Assembly (NCBI RefSeq): GCF_001282945.1
Contig: NZ_CDMG01000009.1
Span: 287,504-351,503 of the forward strand
Direction of reading: 5' to 3'
Source: Helicobacter ailurogastricus
GTDB taxonomy: Bacteria > Campylobacterota > Campylobacteria > Campylobacterales > Helicobacteraceae
DNA: 64,000 bases
The notes under the pieces were generated by a model, which made no database searches, was not told the DNA's origin, and worked only from the letters and a program-made list of their open reading frames with translations. A program made the translations under genes and the position numbers. Positions 1-9,953 of the stretch are shown one piece after another (position 1 is the stretch's first letter; every line of letters begins with the position of its first letter).

Positions 1-170
1 GCACGCAAACACTGCACCCACTCCACCCAAGCAATATCGCTCTTAGAAAAGTAACGCACGCCGTTTGAATCGCTTTGCACGAAGGGGAAGAGCCCCTTAT
101 CGCACCAAAAGCGGATTTTGCGTGAAGGGATGCCCGTTTGTCTTTCTACTTCTATGATGGTGAGTGCCAT
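1..170 (-). CDS. MerR-family transcriptional regulator, N-terminal part (cut by window edge)
   Basis: Read on the minus strand from ATG at 168-170, preceded by GGAGACA as ribosome binding site. The 56 visible residues form a winged helix-turn-helix start typical of the MerR family: a recognition part (TGIPSRKIRFW) followed by the usual DKGLFP turn and a strand with NGVRYF. The protein should bind DNA as a dimer at a promoter. The effector-binding C-terminus lies outside the window, so the signal it senses cannot be told. Gene identity within the family is unknown. Confidence 0.8.
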   Translation of the reverse strand, partial: MALTIIEVERQTGIPSRKIRFWCDKGLFPFVQSDSNGVRYFSKSDIAWVEWVQCLR

Positions 171-271
171 ATTGTCTCCAAATGAGTTTTAGGCAAACAT
201 TGTAGCGCAACAAATGGGCTTGTTGGCGTAAAAGCATGTTTTGGTATGCAAGAGATTTAGAGTTTTTAAAA

Positions 272-2326
272 CTAGGGGGATGCTTGGGTGCTATTTTCTT
301 CTAGTAAATAATCCCCGCTCTTCACACAAACGATTCTTGTGTTGTGGATGCTTGGGCGCACTTTCTTATTTTTAATCAGCTCTTCGATCTCGTATTCACT
401 GCAAGTGCCTTGCTTGGGGCGGACATGCTTTTCACGCCACTCTAAATATTCTTTGGAGTGCGCCACTTGGCTGTCTAAATACTTCTTCTCATAGACTTCC
501 ACAAACTCCATAAATTGGGGGCTTAAATGCAGGTCGTTCTTTTTAATGTCTGTCTTCCTTTCGGCTTTTGTGTCCTCTGTGGTGGTGCTGTATTCTGTGG
601 GGGTGGTTTGTCCCACTTGCGGGGGGCGTTGGTAGGTCTTGGTTGTCTTTGTGGTGGTGGTGGAGTAAGTGCTGGTCCATTCGGTGGTGGTGTTGGGCTC
701 AATGTGCAGGCATTGGCGGGTCTTTGCCTTGTAGCACAGCCTTTCGCTGTAATTTGCCTTGCTTAGTATAAAGGTGTGCATGGTCGTGGTGGGGCCTAGC
801 ACTTCAATTTTGGGGGGCAACTCTGTATAGGCTAGAGTGATGCCCGCCCCCTTAGCGCTAGCGCTATCCGCCTTAAAATCGCAGGGGCTGATGTCTAAGT
901 ACTGCCCGCTGGTTTTATCCAAAGCGCGCACCACACTAGGGCGTTTGGCCTGTAACTTCTCATCGTCATAAGTCCAAAACCCGCAAGCCACTTCCTGAGG
1001 GCCTCCCATGCCTAAATGCGTTTGCACCTCTAATGTGGCTTTGGGATTGGGCTCTAATTTTTTGGCTTCTAGCTCGGGTTTTTCTTGCTCGGGCTGTTTG
1101 GCTTTCTTGTCTTGGGGTTGCTCTGTTGGCTCGGGTTGTTTTTCTTTGCTCTCTGTGGATTTTGGGGTTTCTTTGGGAGATTCTATCAGGTCGCTTGGGG
1201 TGGGTGTAGGGGCGGCTTTTTGCGTGCTTTGGTTTTGGGGAGTGTTGTTGGTGGGCATGCTTGGGGTTTGGCTTGGGGTGCTTGTTTGGGGATAATTTAG
1301 GGGCAAGGGCATGTAACTTGGGTTGTAGGTGGGGCTTGGGTTGTAATGAGGCGCGCTTGTGCCTGAACTTTGGCTTGGGGGGTTGTAGTGTTGGGCTTGT
1401 GTGTTTGGGGATTGGTTTTGGTTGTCATGTGGGTTAAAGTTTTGACTTTGTGGGCTGTAATCTTGTGTGCCTGTACTGCGTCTTGTGGTGCGGGGGCTTG
1501 CGCTTCTTGTACTGCGTGTGCTCGAGCTTCGCGTTGTCCGCGTGCTTCTCGTGTTGGACCTTGTGGTGCGCTTTGAGCTTGTGCCGCTGCTTCTAACACT
1601 TCTTGCCCTTGTGGCGTTTGTAGCTGTTGAGCTAGCCCTAGAAGTGGGGTTAGCACTTCTCTCACGCGTGGTTTTAGCCCTTGAGCTTGGGCTTCTCGTG
1701 GAACTTGTGGCACTCCTAGTGCTTCTTGTCCTTGTGGTGCTGGAGCGTGTCCTGCTTTTAGCGGTGGTGGTTTTGGGCGCGTAGGTGCGTTTTTCTAGGT
1801 TGATTTTACTCTCTCTTTCTTTGGGGTTTTGGGTTTCTTCCCTCTCGTCTCTTGATTGTAAATACGCGCTTTGCGGGGCTGTGGGGTTTAAAAAGATGGT
1901 TTTCTCTTGGGGAGAAAAGCGCACATAATCTTGGTAGGGCAAGCCCAACATTTGCGCCATTTTTTTAGGGCTAGGGTCTTTAAAGTAAATGCGCGTACCC
2001 TTGTTGATTTTGCTAGGCAAAAGCGCGCCCAACTCTTGCGTGGCCTTAAGCTGTGTTAAGGTTAAGACGCGCACGGCGGGTTTTAGCTGGGGCGTTGTGC
2101 GCCCTTGTATTGCTTGCAACTTCTTAAGCCTCAAGGCCTGCAAGAAAAGTTTATTGCCCTCAAGTCGATAGACTCCTTCTACGATGAGTTGCTTTTGGGC
2201 AGTGTTTTTGTAAAAGACAGCCCCGCTAAAGTGCCCGCTTTTTTGCTTTAAGGACAGATCCTGAATGGTCTGGATAGTAAGAGCCTGCAGGCAAGCCACA
2301 GATAAGAGCCATAAAAACCAAACCAT
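272..2326 (-). CDS. Secreted protein with a long Arg/Ser/Thr-rich low-complexity region
   Basis: 684 residues; no family recognised with certainty. Residues 1-16 are a hydrophobic signal-like segment, so the protein is probably exported. Residues 17-160 look like a folded domain. Residues 182-287 are almost only R, S and T, with roughly a quarter arginine and many RST/TRS units. Residues 288-360 are rich in Q, N, P and Y with repeated YNP; 370-430 are rich in K, E, P and Q; 435-684 are again folded, with five or so cysteines and a Thr-rich insert near 560-600. The charged middle could bind DNA, LPS or mucin. The Helicobacter periplasmic competence protein ComH is worth comparing, but that is only a guess. 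The gene lies 8 bp after ppc, on the same strand. Confidence 0.75.
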   Translation of the reverse strand: MVWFLWLLSVACLQALTIQTIQDLSLKQKSGHFSGAVFYKNTAQKQLIVEGVYRLEGNKLFLQALRLKKLQAIQGRTTPQLKPAVRVLTLTQLKATQELGALLPSKINKGTRIYFKDPSPKKMAQMLGLPYQDYVRFSPQEKTIFLNPTAPQSAYLQSRDEREETQNPKERESKINLEKRTYAPKTTTAKSRTRSSTTRTRSTRSATSSTRSPSSRAKTTRERSANPTSRASSTATNATRARSVRSSGTSSKRTTRSNTRSTRTTRSSSTRSTRSASPRTTRRSTGTQDYSPQSQNFNPHDNQNQSPNTQAQHYNPPSQSSGTSAPHYNPSPTYNPSYMPLPLNYPQTSTPSQTPSMPTNNTPQNQSTQKAAPTPTPSDLIESPKETPKSTESKEKQPEPTEQPQDKKAKQPEQEKPELEAKKLEPNPKATLEVQTHLGMGGPQEVACGFWTYDDEKLQAKRPSVVRALDKTSGQYLDISPCDFKADSASAKGAGITLAYTELPPKIEVLGPTTTMHTFILSKANYSERLCYKAKTRQCLHIEPNTTTEWTSTYSTTTTKTTKTYQRPPQVGQTTPTEYSTTTEDTKAERKTDIKKNDLHLSPQFMEFVEVYEKKYLDSQVAHSKEYLEWREKHVRPKQGTCSEYEIEELIKNKKVRPSIHNTRIVCVKSGDYLLEENSTQASP

Positions 2327-2334
2327 AGCCCGCC

Positions 2335-4950
2335 CTAACCCGTGTTGCGCAAGCCTTGCGCAATGCCTATGAGCGTGCTTTGGATGGCTAATTTGATTTG
2401 GTCTTTGGGGTTGTGTTTAAAGACTTTAATCAACTCAATTTGCAGGCAATTTAGGGCGTTGGTGTAGGGCGTTCTAAATAAAATCCCCTCTCTTACCAAG
2501 TCCTCTTTTTCTAGCAGGGCGTTTTCTTGGCGGATTTGCAAAATGCGCTCTAGACTCGTGTGAAACTCGCTTTCAATGTGCGTCCAAATGTTTTTTGCAT
2601 TAGGCACGTTGCTAGCGAAGGCGTGGTATTGTTTAGCGATGTCTAAATCCACTTTTAACAGCACTTGGGCGATGTTATCCACCACCACTTTAAAAAACCC
2701 ACCCTCGTTGTAGCACGCCTGCAAGTCCTTTAAATCCACGCTTTTAAGCGCGCTACCCACACCATACCATGCGGGTAAAATGCTGCGATTTTGCGTCCAA
2801 GCAAAGACCCACGGGATTGCCCGCAAATCTTCTAGTTGTGTACTTTCCCTGCGTTTTGCGGGGCGTGAGCCAAGGTTGAGTTCTTGGATAAAGGCGATGG
2901 GGGTGGCTTGCTTAAAATACTCTAAAAAGCCTTGCATGGTGTAGAGCTGCCGGTAGGTTTGGTAAGAAATGGCTGAGAGGTGTTGCATCAAGGCTTGGGT
3001 GCTTGGGTTGATCGGGTTTTTAGAAACGCCCTTTTCATCGTAGAGCGATTTTTTCAGCAACGCCCCCATGATGCTTGAGAGGTTGTTTAAGGCACTTGTG
3101 TTGTTTAAATACCTTGTGCTGATCATCTCGCCTTGTTCGGTGAGCTTTAAAGTGCTTTGTGCGCTAAAAAGCGGGGCGTTTAGCAACGCGTCTTCTAAGC
3201 TCCCCCCGCCCCGACTGACACTCCCGCCCCGCCCGTGAAACAAGATAAATTCTATGCCTAGCTCTTGCCCCAAAGCGACCAATTGTCCAATCGCTGTGTG
3301 TAGGTTGTAATTGCTCGCAAAAATCCCCCCATCCTTGCTTGAATCTGAGTAGCCGACCATGATCTCTTGGGTGTTTTGCATGCCCTGTAGATAGGCTTTG
3401 TAGTGGGGGTTGCCGTGCAAGGCTTTTAAGATTGTGGGGGCGTGGTTTAAATCTTCAATGGTTTCAAACAGCGGGGTGATGTAAAGGTCTTTTTCTAGCC
3501 CCACTTGCTTAACCAGCCACAGCACGGCAAGTAAGTCGCTTGCCTGTGTTGTCATGGAGACAATGACGCTTGAAAAGGCTTGTTTGGCAATCTTGCTTTG
3601 CGCCCACAGCATGGTCAAAAAGCCCTCAAGCAACCGCTTACACTCCAAACTCACTTGATCGAGCAAGGACCAAAAGGACACAGGCTCTAACTCTAGGGCG
3701 TGGTTTAGGGCCTCTAGTTTTTGCGCTTCAGGCAAGGCGTAAAAATCTTGCGCCAAAGAGAGCAGAGAAAAGACTTCGCTTAAGGCATTGACAAACACCG
3801 CTCTATGTTCTCTAAAATCTAGGCTCAAAAGATGAAAGCCTGCGAGCAAAACGAGGTGCTTAAAGCGCAACATTGAGCTTTGCAAACTCGGATCTAAATT
3901 TTCTAAAAGCAAGTCTATGTCGGCGACAAGCTCGCTGGCGTTTTGGTAGCTAAAGCCAATGGGGGTGGGCGAATTTAGAGCGATGAGGCGGTTTCTTAGC
4001 TTGGTCTGCATTAAAAGCAACTTTGCCCTAAAGGGCTCTTTAGGGTGCAATCTTGCGCTCGTGGGGTCTAGTTTATGATAAGAGGCTTTTAAATCGGCCT
4101 GCAAACCCTCAGAAATAGGGCAAAAATCCACAGAAATGGAGAGCTCTCGGCGCAACTTGTCTAGCTCTTTTAAGTACAAATCGATGATGAATTTATGTTG
4201 GATGCACACGACTTGGCGCAACAAGTCATTGGTGACCATTGGGTTGCCATCTCGATCCCCGCCTATCCAACTGCCTAACCTCAAGGGGGCGTGGGTGATG
4301 GGCTCTTGAAACTCGGTTTGGATTTGTTGGCACAGGTCTAAACAGCTGGGTAAAAACGAATTTTCTAGAATATAAAGCAAATTGTCTAGCTCAAACAAGA
4401 CTTCTAGTTTTTCTTGGCGCACGAGGTGGCTTTTGTAAAGCAAGCGCAACCGATAACCCAACCTCTCTTTGGCTTTTTTCATGGCTAGGGGGTTGCAGGG
4501 GTGATCGAAAATGGCTGCAAGGTCGCTATACATTTCTTGGATGGCTTCTAAAAAAGTGCGGCGCATGGATTGCGTGGGGTGGGCGGTAAAAACTGGGTAA
4601 AAGCTAAGATGTTTCAACTTGTCGCTCAAATCTTTTGGGCTAAAACCCGCTTGGCTTAAATCGTGGTGGGCTTTGGCTAGCCCAATTGTGGGGGGTTGTT
4701 TGTTTTTGCAACGCTCTTCAACGAGGTTGGCTAGGATGTGGTAGAGAGAAAAGGCTTTAATCACTTCTAAAATTTGATCGGATGCGATGGTGGCTTGCAA
4801 CTCTTTGGCTAGGCTTTTGGGCGTGGCTTTGTTGTGAAACAACGCCTTTAGGGCGACAAAATAGCCCGTGCTCTTGGGGCTAAACTCTTGCAAAATCTCT
4901 AAGAGCAAGGCTTGCAAGAAATCCAATTCAACCTGTATGTTCTGTTGCAC
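2335..4950 (-). CDS. ppc: Phosphoenolpyruvate carboxylase
   Basis: 871 residues from a GTG start that sits 5 bases after AGGAG; a TTG 18 bases further upstream is less likely. The enzyme carboxylates PEP with bicarbonate to oxaloacetate in the cytoplasm and refills the TCA cycle. Family signatures are all visible: FTAHPTQ near residue 130 with the catalytic His, GGDRDGNP near 235 with PEP-binding residues, GYSDSSKDGG near 540, and the FHGRGGSVSRGGG loop near 575. The C-terminus ends in NTG, as is usual for PEPC. Length agrees with bacterial PEPC (about 880). It is divergent from ilvC, with both promoters in the 75 bp between. From memory H. pylori does not carry this gene. Confidence 0.95.
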   Translation of the reverse strand: MQQNIQVELDFLQALLLEILQEFSPKSTGYFVALKALFHNKATPKSLAKELQATIASDQILEVIKAFSLYHILANLVEERCKNKQPPTIGLAKAHHDLSQAGFSPKDLSDKLKHLSFYPVFTAHPTQSMRRTFLEAIQEMYSDLAAIFDHPCNPLAMKKAKERLGYRLRLLYKSHLVRQEKLEVLFELDNLLYILENSFLPSCLDLCQQIQTEFQEPITHAPLRLGSWIGGDRDGNPMVTNDLLRQVVCIQHKFIIDLYLKELDKLRRELSISVDFCPISEGLQADLKASYHKLDPTSARLHPKEPFRAKLLLMQTKLRNRLIALNSPTPIGFSYQNASELVADIDLLLENLDPSLQSSMLRFKHLVLLAGFHLLSLDFREHRAVFVNALSEVFSLLSLAQDFYALPEAQKLEALNHALELEPVSFWSLLDQVSLECKRLLEGFLTMLWAQSKIAKQAFSSVIVSMTTQASDLLAVLWLVKQVGLEKDLYITPLFETIEDLNHAPTILKALHGNPHYKAYLQGMQNTQEIMVGYSDSSKDGGIFASNYNLHTAIGQLVALGQELGIEFILFHGRGGSVSRGGGSLEDALLNAPLFSAQSTLKLTEQGEMISTRYLNNTSALNNLSSIMGALLKKSLYDEKGVSKNPINPSTQALMQHLSAISYQTYRQLYTMQGFLEYFKQATPIAFIQELNLGSRPAKRRESTQLEDLRAIPWVFAWTQNRSILPAWYGVGSALKSVDLKDLQACYNEGGFFKVVVDNIAQVLLKVDLDIAKQYHAFASNVPNAKNIWTHIESEFHTSLERILQIRQENALLEKEDLVREGILFRTPYTNALNCLQIELIKVFKHNPKDQIKLAIQSTLIGIAQGLRNTG

Positions 4951-5025
4951 GCGTACTCCTAAAAACAAAGCTTAAGTTGTTTTTGTCTAAAATAGACGCT
5001 TATTATAAACAAAAAAGGGTAATTT

Positions 5026-6018
5026 ATGGGGAGCTTACCCATTTACACCGACAAAAAGGGCAATTTAGAAACGCTTTTGAGTCAGAAGGTCGCCATTTTG
5101 GGCTATGGAGCGCACGGGCGCGCGCACGCGCTCAATTTAAGAGATAGCGGCGTGGCCGTGCAAATCGGGCTATATGCGGGCAGTCCTAGCGCAGCGGTGG
5201 CGCAAAAGGACGGCTTTGGGGTTTTTAGCCTCAAACAATGCGTGCAAGATTGCGCCGTTTTGGCTTTGCTCTTGCCCGATGAAATCCACGGCGACATCTA
5301 TAAACAAGAGATCGCCCCCCACATCAAGCCCGGACAAACTTTGATTTTTGCGCATGGGTTTAGCGTGTGCTTTGGCCAAGTGAGTGCCCCTGAGGGCGTG
5401 GGGTTGGTTTTGGTGTCGCCCAAAAGCACGGGCTACGCCTTGAGGGAAAACTACAAAGAGGGGCGCGGGGTCTTTGCTCTAATGGGCGTAGAGCAAGACA
5501 ACAGCCACAAAAATGCTAAAGAAATCGCTTTGAGTTATGCCTGCGCTTTGGGCTGTGGGCGGGTGGGGATTTTAGAAACCACCTTTAAGGATGAGACCCA
5601 TTGCGACCTTTTTGGCGAGCAGGCGGTGTTGTGTGGGGGGGTTGAAAGCCTTTTAACCCACGCTTTTAACACTTTGGTAGAAGCGGGCTATCCTAAAGAA
5701 GTCGCCTATTTTGAGTGTGTGCAGGAGCTCAAAGTGATTGCAGACTTGATCTATACTAAGGGGCTTGTGGGGATGCTAGAGCACATCTCAAACACGGCCG
5801 AGTATGGAGGGCTAGAGAGCGGGGATGAGATCATCGACCCTGCCATTAAAGAGCGCATGCAAGGGGTGTTAAACAAAATCCAAGACGGCTCGTTTGCTAG
5901 GCGGTTTTTAGAAGAGAAAGAGCAGGGCTACCCTAAAATCCATCAAAACCGCCAAGCTGTAAGGGCCCGTCTCTTAGAGCAAACGGGGGCGCACTTGCGC
6001 CAGTATTTGTTTAGATAG
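5026..6018 (+). CDS. ilvC: Ketol-acid reductoisomerase
   Basis: 330 residues, the class I length. It converts acetolactate to dihydroxyisovalerate with NADPH and Mg2+ in valine, leucine and isoleucine synthesis. The Rossmann motif [17 protein letters not shown] is near residue 25. The metal ligands are in the [14 protein letters not shown] segment near 190 and in the ECVQELK helix near 226. It opens a plus-strand run with minD, minE, dprA and ruvX, the order known in H. pylori (HP0330-HP0334). ATG at 5026 is preceded by AGGG, and an AT-rich TTATAA box lies about 25 bases upstream. Confidence 0.96.
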   Translation: MGSLPIYTDKKGNLETLLSQKVAILGYGAHGRAHALNLRDSGVAVQIGLYAGSPSAAVAQKDGFGVFSLKQCVQDCAVLALLLPDEIHGDIYKQEIAPHIKPGQTLIFAHGFSVCFGQVSAPEGVGLVLVSPKSTGYALRENYKEGRGVFALMGVEQDNSHKNAKEIALSYACALGCGRVGILETTFKDETHCDLFGEQAVLCGGVESLLTHAFNTLVEAGYPKEVAYFECVQELKVIADLIYTKGLVGMLEHISNTAEYGGLESGDEIIDPAIKERMQGVLNKIQDGSFARRFLEEKEQGYPKIHQNRQAVRARLLEQTGAHLRQYLFR

Positions 6019-6026
6019 GGGCGCTT

Positions 6027-6827
6027 GTGGTCATCACCATCACTTCAGGCAAGGGCGGGGTGGGTAAAAGCACCTCCACAGCGAATTTAGCCATTGGATT
6101 AGCACAGCAAAATAAAAAAGTCGTGGCGATTGACTTTGACATAGGCTTACGCAATTTAGACATGATTTTGGGCTTAGAAAACCGCATTGTTTATGATGTC
6201 GTGGATGTCATGGAGGGCAGTTGCAAATTGCCCCAAGCTTTGATCAATGACAAGAGAAACAAGGACCTTTACTTTTTGCCCGCCTCGCAAAGCAAGGATA
6301 AAAATATCCTAGAAAAGTCCAAGGTACAGGCGTTGATCGCAGAGCTTAGGGCGCAGTTTGATTATGTACTGATCGATTCGCCCGCTGGGATTGAAAGCGG
6401 GTTTGAGCACGCCATGCTCTTTGCCGATCGGGCGATCGTGGTTGTTACGCCTGAAGTGAGCAGTGTCCGCGATAGCGATCGGGTCATAGGCATTATGGAT
6501 GCTAAGAGTCAAAAGGTCAAGGAAGGGCAGGAGATGGAGAAGCATATCTTAATCAACCGCATTAAGCCCGAGTTGGTCGAGAAGCAGGAGATGCTCTCTA
6601 ACGAGGATGTGCTTAAAATCTTGGCTTTGCCCTTGATCGGGCTTGTGCCTGAAGACCCCAAGATTGTTTCTGCTACAAACACGGGTGAGCCCATCATTTA
6701 CACCCAAAGCCCGAGCGCACTGGCTTTCCAAAGGATCACTAAGCGCATTTTGGGGCAAGATGTCCCCTTCCCTGAGTTTAAGGCAAAGCGGGGGTTCGTG
6801 GGGGCTTTAAGGGGCTTGTTTGCATGA
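6027..6827 (+). CDS. minD: Septum-site determining ATPase MinD
   Basis: 266 residues from GTG at 6027, 8 bp after ilvC. MinD is a membrane-associated P-loop ATPase that recruits MinC to block FtsZ rings at the poles and is released by MinE. The deviant Walker A motif GKGGVGKST is at residues 8-16, switch I-type residues follow at [10 protein letters not shown] near 37, and Walker B VLIDSPAG is near 117. The C-terminus ([14 protein letters not shown]) is the expected amphipathic membrane-targeting helix. The stop overlaps minE in an ATGA, so the two proteins are translationally coupled. Confidence 0.97.
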   Translation: MVITITSGKGGVGKSTSTANLAIGLAQQNKKVVAIDFDIGLRNLDMILGLENRIVYDVVDVMEGSCKLPQALINDKRNKDLYFLPASQSKDKNILEKSKVQALIAELRAQFDYVLIDSPAGIESGFEHAMLFADRAIVVVTPEVSSVRDSDRVIGIMDAKSQKVKEGQEMEKHILINRIKPELVEKQEMLSNEDVLKILALPLIGLVPEDPKIVSATNTGEPIIYTQSPSALAFQRITKRILGQDVPFPEFKAKRGFVGALRGLFA

Positions 6828-7075
6828 CTTCTTTACTTGGCAAATGGTTAAAAGGCACAAGTAGCGCGCACATTGCCAAAGACCGCTTAAAGCTTGTGCT
6901 GGCTTATGAGCGTAGCGTGCGCCTGCCTTACATCGAAGAGATGAAAAAAGAGATTTTAGCGGTGGTGCAAAAATACACCCAAACGAGTAAAATCGATGTG
7001 CGGACAAACTCTAACCACGACATAGACACGCTAGAAGTTGAAATCGTGCTTGAAAAGCAAGCACCCACTTCTTAA
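6824..7075 (+). CDS. minE: Cell division topological specificity factor MinE
   Basis: 83 residues, the usual MinE size. Residues 1-10 can form the membrane-targeting helix, 15-35 the MinD-contact helix ([14 protein letters not shown]), and the C-terminal half the dimerisation domain ([16 protein letters not shown]). It stimulates MinD ATPase and drives the pole-to-pole oscillation that places the septum at mid-cell. It starts inside the minD stop codon. DprA follows two bases after its stop. Confidence 0.95.
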   Translation: MTSLLGKWLKGTSSAHIAKDRLKLVLAYERSVRLPYIEEMKKEILAVVQKYTQTSKIDVRTNSNHDIDTLEVEIVLEKQAPTS

Positions 7076-7076
7076 A

Positions 7077-7880
7077 ATGTTGAGCTCCTTTGCGCCCAAA
7101 CCTCTAGACTTCTTGCCCTTAAGCTTCAAGGCTCTAAAAAAACCCCCTAAGTTTTTGCACTATGTGGGGGAGCTAAAGCACCTACAAGCCCCCTTAAAAG
7201 TAGCGATTGTAGGCACAAGAAAGCCCAGCACCTACACCCAGCAGACGACCGCTGCGCTGGCTAGAGAGCTTGTCAAAATCGGGGCGGTGGTGGCAAGTGG
7301 AGGGGCTTTGGGCGTGGATATCATTGCGCAAAAAAACGCCTTGCCCGCCACGATCATGTTTGCCCCCTGCGCGCTGACGCGCATTTATCCACCCAGCAAC
7401 GCTCAAACCATCGCCCAAATCGCTAAAGAGGGGTTAATTTTAAGCGAATACGACAAAGATTTTCAGCCCCACGGCTACACTTTTTTAGAGCGCAACCGCT
7501 TAGTGATCGCCTTTAGCGACCTTGTCATCATCCCCGAGGCGCAGGAAAACAGCGGGTCAATGGCGAGCGCAAGATTAGCCACAGAGTTGCGAAAGCCTTT
7601 ATTCGTCTTGCCCCAAAGACTCTTTGAAAGCCCGGGCACAAACGCTTTATTGGCCGGTGGCTTTGCCACCGCCATTTATGACATTGCTGCCTTTGTGGGG
7701 GGCTTGGCTAGGGATTTTGGCCTAAATGCCCCGGCCCCTAACGCGCAAGAGGGCTTTTTAGAATTTTGCCAAAAGGGGCCAAGCTTTGAAGAAGCTTATG
7801 CGGTGTTTGGGGATTTACTGCTCGAGCAAGAGCTCTTAGGCGTGGTGAAAAGAGAAAATGGGCGGGTGGTGGTGCTGTGA
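7077..7880 (+). CDS. dprA: DNA processing protein DprA (natural transformation)
   Basis: 267 residues from ATG at 7077, just after the minE stop; an earlier in-frame ATG at 7038 lies inside minE and would add 13 residues of a different character. DprA binds incoming single-stranded DNA and loads RecA during transformation. The Rossmann-type core is clear: VAIVGTRKPS near 54, ASGGALGVD near 84, ERNRLVIAFSDLVIIPEA near 150, and SGSMASARLA near 172. Length matches the short Helicobacter DprA. The last residues overlap the ruvX GTG start (GTGA). It stays within the min/ilvC run known from H. pylori. Confidence 0.94.
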   Translation: MLSSFAPKPLDFLPLSFKALKKPPKFLHYVGELKHLQAPLKVAIVGTRKPSTYTQQTTAALARELVKIGAVVASGGALGVDIIAQKNALPATIMFAPCALTRIYPPSNAQTIAQIAKEGLILSEYDKDFQPHGYTFLERNRLVIAFSDLVIIPEAQENSGSMASARLATELRKPLFVLPQRLFESPGTNALLAGGFATAIYDIAAFVGGLARDFGLNAPAPNAQEGFLEFCQKGPSFEEAYAVFGDLLLEQELLGVVKRENGRVVVL

Positions 7881-8269
7881 TCATCGCTTGCGACATCGGG
7901 CTAAAGCGCATCGGCTTGGCTATGGGTGTGCAAGGCATCGTCTTGCCCTTAGAGCCTATTTTGCGCCACAGCCGCAAACAGGCCAGTCAAGAGTTGCAAG
8001 CCCTGCTAGATGAGAAAAAGCCCAGTTGCCTTGTGGTGGGGTTGCCCTCAGAAAACTACACGGATACACGCAAGCGCGTTTTGCACTTTGTGGGCTTGTT
8101 AGACTTTGCCCCCATTGTGTTTATTAATGAGTGCAACACGAGCGCTGAGGCTCTAGGGTACACCCACCATTTAAAGGCGCAAAAACGCCAAAACGCTAGA
8201 AAAGATGGCAAGCTAGACAGCCTAGCTGCTTGTGAAATCTTAAAACGCTATCAAGAAATGTTGGTGTAA
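7877..8269 (+). CDS. ruvX: YqgF/RuvX-family putative Holliday junction resolvase
   Basis: 130 residues from GTG at 7877 overlapping the dprA stop. The RNase H-like fold is shown by [11 protein letters not shown] at the N-terminus (first catalytic Asp), VVGLPSEN near residue 56, and NECNTSAEA near 87. The last acidic residue lies in the [14 protein letters not shown] helix near 115. Family members process pre-16S rRNA in E. coli (YqgF) or resolve four-way junctions; which applies here is not known. It converges with yebC, whose end overlaps its own by 19 bases. Confidence 0.88.
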   Translation: MIIACDIGLKRIGLAMGVQGIVLPLEPILRHSRKQASQELQALLDEKKPSCLVVGLPSENYTDTRKRVLHFVGLLDFAPIVFINECNTSAEALGYTHHLKAQKRQNARKDGKLDSLAACEILKRYQEMLV

Positions 8270-8973
8270 AGGGCGATGACATCGTCATCCTCTTCGATTC
8301 TATCTAGGAGTTTTTCGCTCTCGGCTAAAGCTTCGGGGCTTAAAGTGATGGGGGCATTGGCGATGCGCTGTAAGCTCGCCTTTTGCACCGGGATTTTCAA
8401 GGTCTCAAAGCCCTCGTGCAACTCCTTAAAGCTCGTGTAATCGCCCAAAGCGATCACTAAATCCTCTATCACTTCTAAGCTCTCTAAGCCATAGTCGATC
8501 AAAGCCAACTCCATATCCTCTAGGCTCAAGCCTAAAGTTTCAAGGCTAGAAAGCGGGCACTCAAAGACGCTTTTTTTAGAAAACATAAATTCTAAAGAGC
8601 CGTTATTGACAATGCTAGCCCCCGGGGTTTTGTTGAAGTAACTTTTTAAATTGGCGATGGTGCGGGTGGGGTTGTCTGTCATGCACTCGATGAAAAGCAA
8701 GACTCCGTGGTTTGCCTTGCCCTCATAGCTCACCTCCACTAATTGCCCCTCTTTGCTATTTGCCCTTTTAATCGCCGCCTCTATGTTGTCCTTTGGCATG
8801 TTTTGCGCTTTGGCGTTTAAAATGGCGGTGCGTAATTTGGCGTTGCTGGCTGGATCTCCCCCGCCCTCTTTGGCCGCTAAAGTGATCGCCTTAGCCAATT
8901 TGGGAAAAACCTTACTCATTTTGTCCCATCTTTTTTCTTTGGCCGCCCGTCTGTATTCAAAAGCCCGTCCCAT
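8251..8973 (-). CDS. yebC: YebC/PmpR-family protein
   Basis: 240 residues, the normal size. The N-terminal block with [15 protein letters not shown] and [17 protein letters not shown] is the family signature, followed by [14 protein letters not shown] near 80 and the YEGKANHGV strand near 104. These proteins have been described as DNA-binding regulators and, more recently, as translation factors that relieve ribosome stalling; the role here is open. The ATG overlaps the hemB stop in TAATG, so it is the last gene of the arsR-arsS-purF-hemB-yebC run. Confidence 0.92.
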   Translation of the reverse strand: MGRAFEYRRAAKEKRWDKMSKVFPKLAKAITLAAKEGGGDPASNAKLRTAILNAKAQNMPKDNIEAAIKRANSKEGQLVEVSYEGKANHGVLLFIECMTDNPTRTIANLKSYFNKTPGASIVNNGSLEFMFSKKSVFECPLSSLETLGLSLEDMELALIDYGLESLEVIEDLVIALGDYTSFKELHEGFETLKIPVQKASLQRIANAPITLSPEALAESEKLLDRIEEDDDVIALYTNIS

Positions 8974-9953
8974 TAAAATCCTTTCTGCAAGAGTTGCGCC
9001 ACTTCTTTAGCGTGGTAGCTGATAATCATGTCCGCTCCCGAGCGCTTAAAAGCGGTCATGGTTTCTAAAAGTAGATGATTGTAATCCATAAGATTGTGCG
9101 CTTGGGCTAGTTTAAACATGGAATACTCCCCGCTCACATTGTAAAGTGCAAGGGGCAAGAGTGTGCGCTCTTTAATGTCGCGCACAATGTCTAGATAAGC
9201 CAAAGCGGGTTTTACCATTAAAATATCCGCCCCCTGCGCTTCATCTTCTAAACTCTCTAAAATCGCCTCATAGCGGTTAGAAAAGTCCATTTGGTAGGAT
9301 TTGCGATCGCCAAAACTGGGGGCAGAGTTGGCCGCCTCTCTAAAGGGGCCGTAGTAACTGCTGGCAAACTTAGTTGAGTAGCTCATAATAGGGGTTTGGC
9401 TAAAGCCGTTTTGATCTAGGGCTTGGCGTAAGGTGCTCACCATACCATCTAGCATGGCACTGGGCGCGATCACATCCACCCCACTTTGGACTAAAATCAC
9501 CGCTTGTTTGGCTAGGATTTCTAGCGTGGCATCGTTGTCTAACTCAAAAGTTTTGCCCTTGTTTTTTAAAATCCCACAATGCCCGTGGTCGGTGTATTCA
9601 CAAAAACACAAATCCGCAATCACGCACAAATCGGGGAAGTTTTCTTTAATCGCTTTTGTGGCGGTGGCTACGGGGTGATCCTCTCTTAGCGCGCTCGAGC
9701 CTGTCGCGTCCTTGTGTGCGGGCAAGCCAAAGAGCAAAACCGCTTGAATCCCCACTTCTTGCAACAGGGCGCACTCTTTTAATAAATCTTGTAAATCCAT
9801 TTGAAAAACCCCGGGCATGGAAGCGATGGGTGCGCTCTTGCCCTCTTGGAGCACAAAGAGCGGGGCGATGAAGTCGGCACAACTTAGGCGGGTTTGGCGC
9901 ACTAAATGACGCAAGGTGGGGGTGGTCCTTAGGCGGCGGAATCGTTTAAACAT
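8973..9953 (-). CDS. hemB: Delta-aminolevulinic acid dehydratase (porphobilinogen synthase)
   Basis: 326 residues. The enzyme joins two 5-aminolevulinates to porphobilinogen, the second common step of haem synthesis. Visible signatures are the metal site region [18 protein letters not shown] near residue 120 with the cysteines of a Zn-type enzyme, [10 protein letters not shown] near 170, [13 protein letters not shown] with its Schiff-base-side lysine near 200, and the second active lysine in [12 protein letters not shown] near 250. It starts 8 bases inside the end of purF and overlaps yebC by one base, so it is translated from the same message. Confidence 0.96.
   Translation of the reverse strand: MFKRFRRLRTTPTLRHLVRQTRLSCADFIAPLFVLQEGKSAPIASMPGVFQMDLQDLLKECALLQEVGIQAVLLFGLPAHKDATGSSALREDHPVATATKAIKENFPDLCVIADLCFCEYTDHGHCGILKNKGKTFELDNDATLEILAKQAVILVQSGVDVIAPSAMLDGMVSTLRQALDQNGFSQTPIMSYSTKFASSYYGPFREAANSAPSFGDRKSYQMDFSNRYEAILESLEDEAQGADILMVKPALAYLDIVRDIKERTLLPLALYNVSGEYSMFKLAQAHNLMDYNHLLLETMTAFKRSGADMIISYHAKEVAQLLQKGF

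Noticed and set aside
1297-1784. Several long frames on both strands opposite the Arg/Ser/Thr-rich region
   Set aside because: They mirror the low-complexity DNA of the secreted protein gene and have no ribosome site or protein-like composition.
7038-7076. Upstream ATG start of dprA
   Set aside because: It lies inside minE and adds 13 residues; the ATG at 7077 right after the minE stop fits the known DprA start better.
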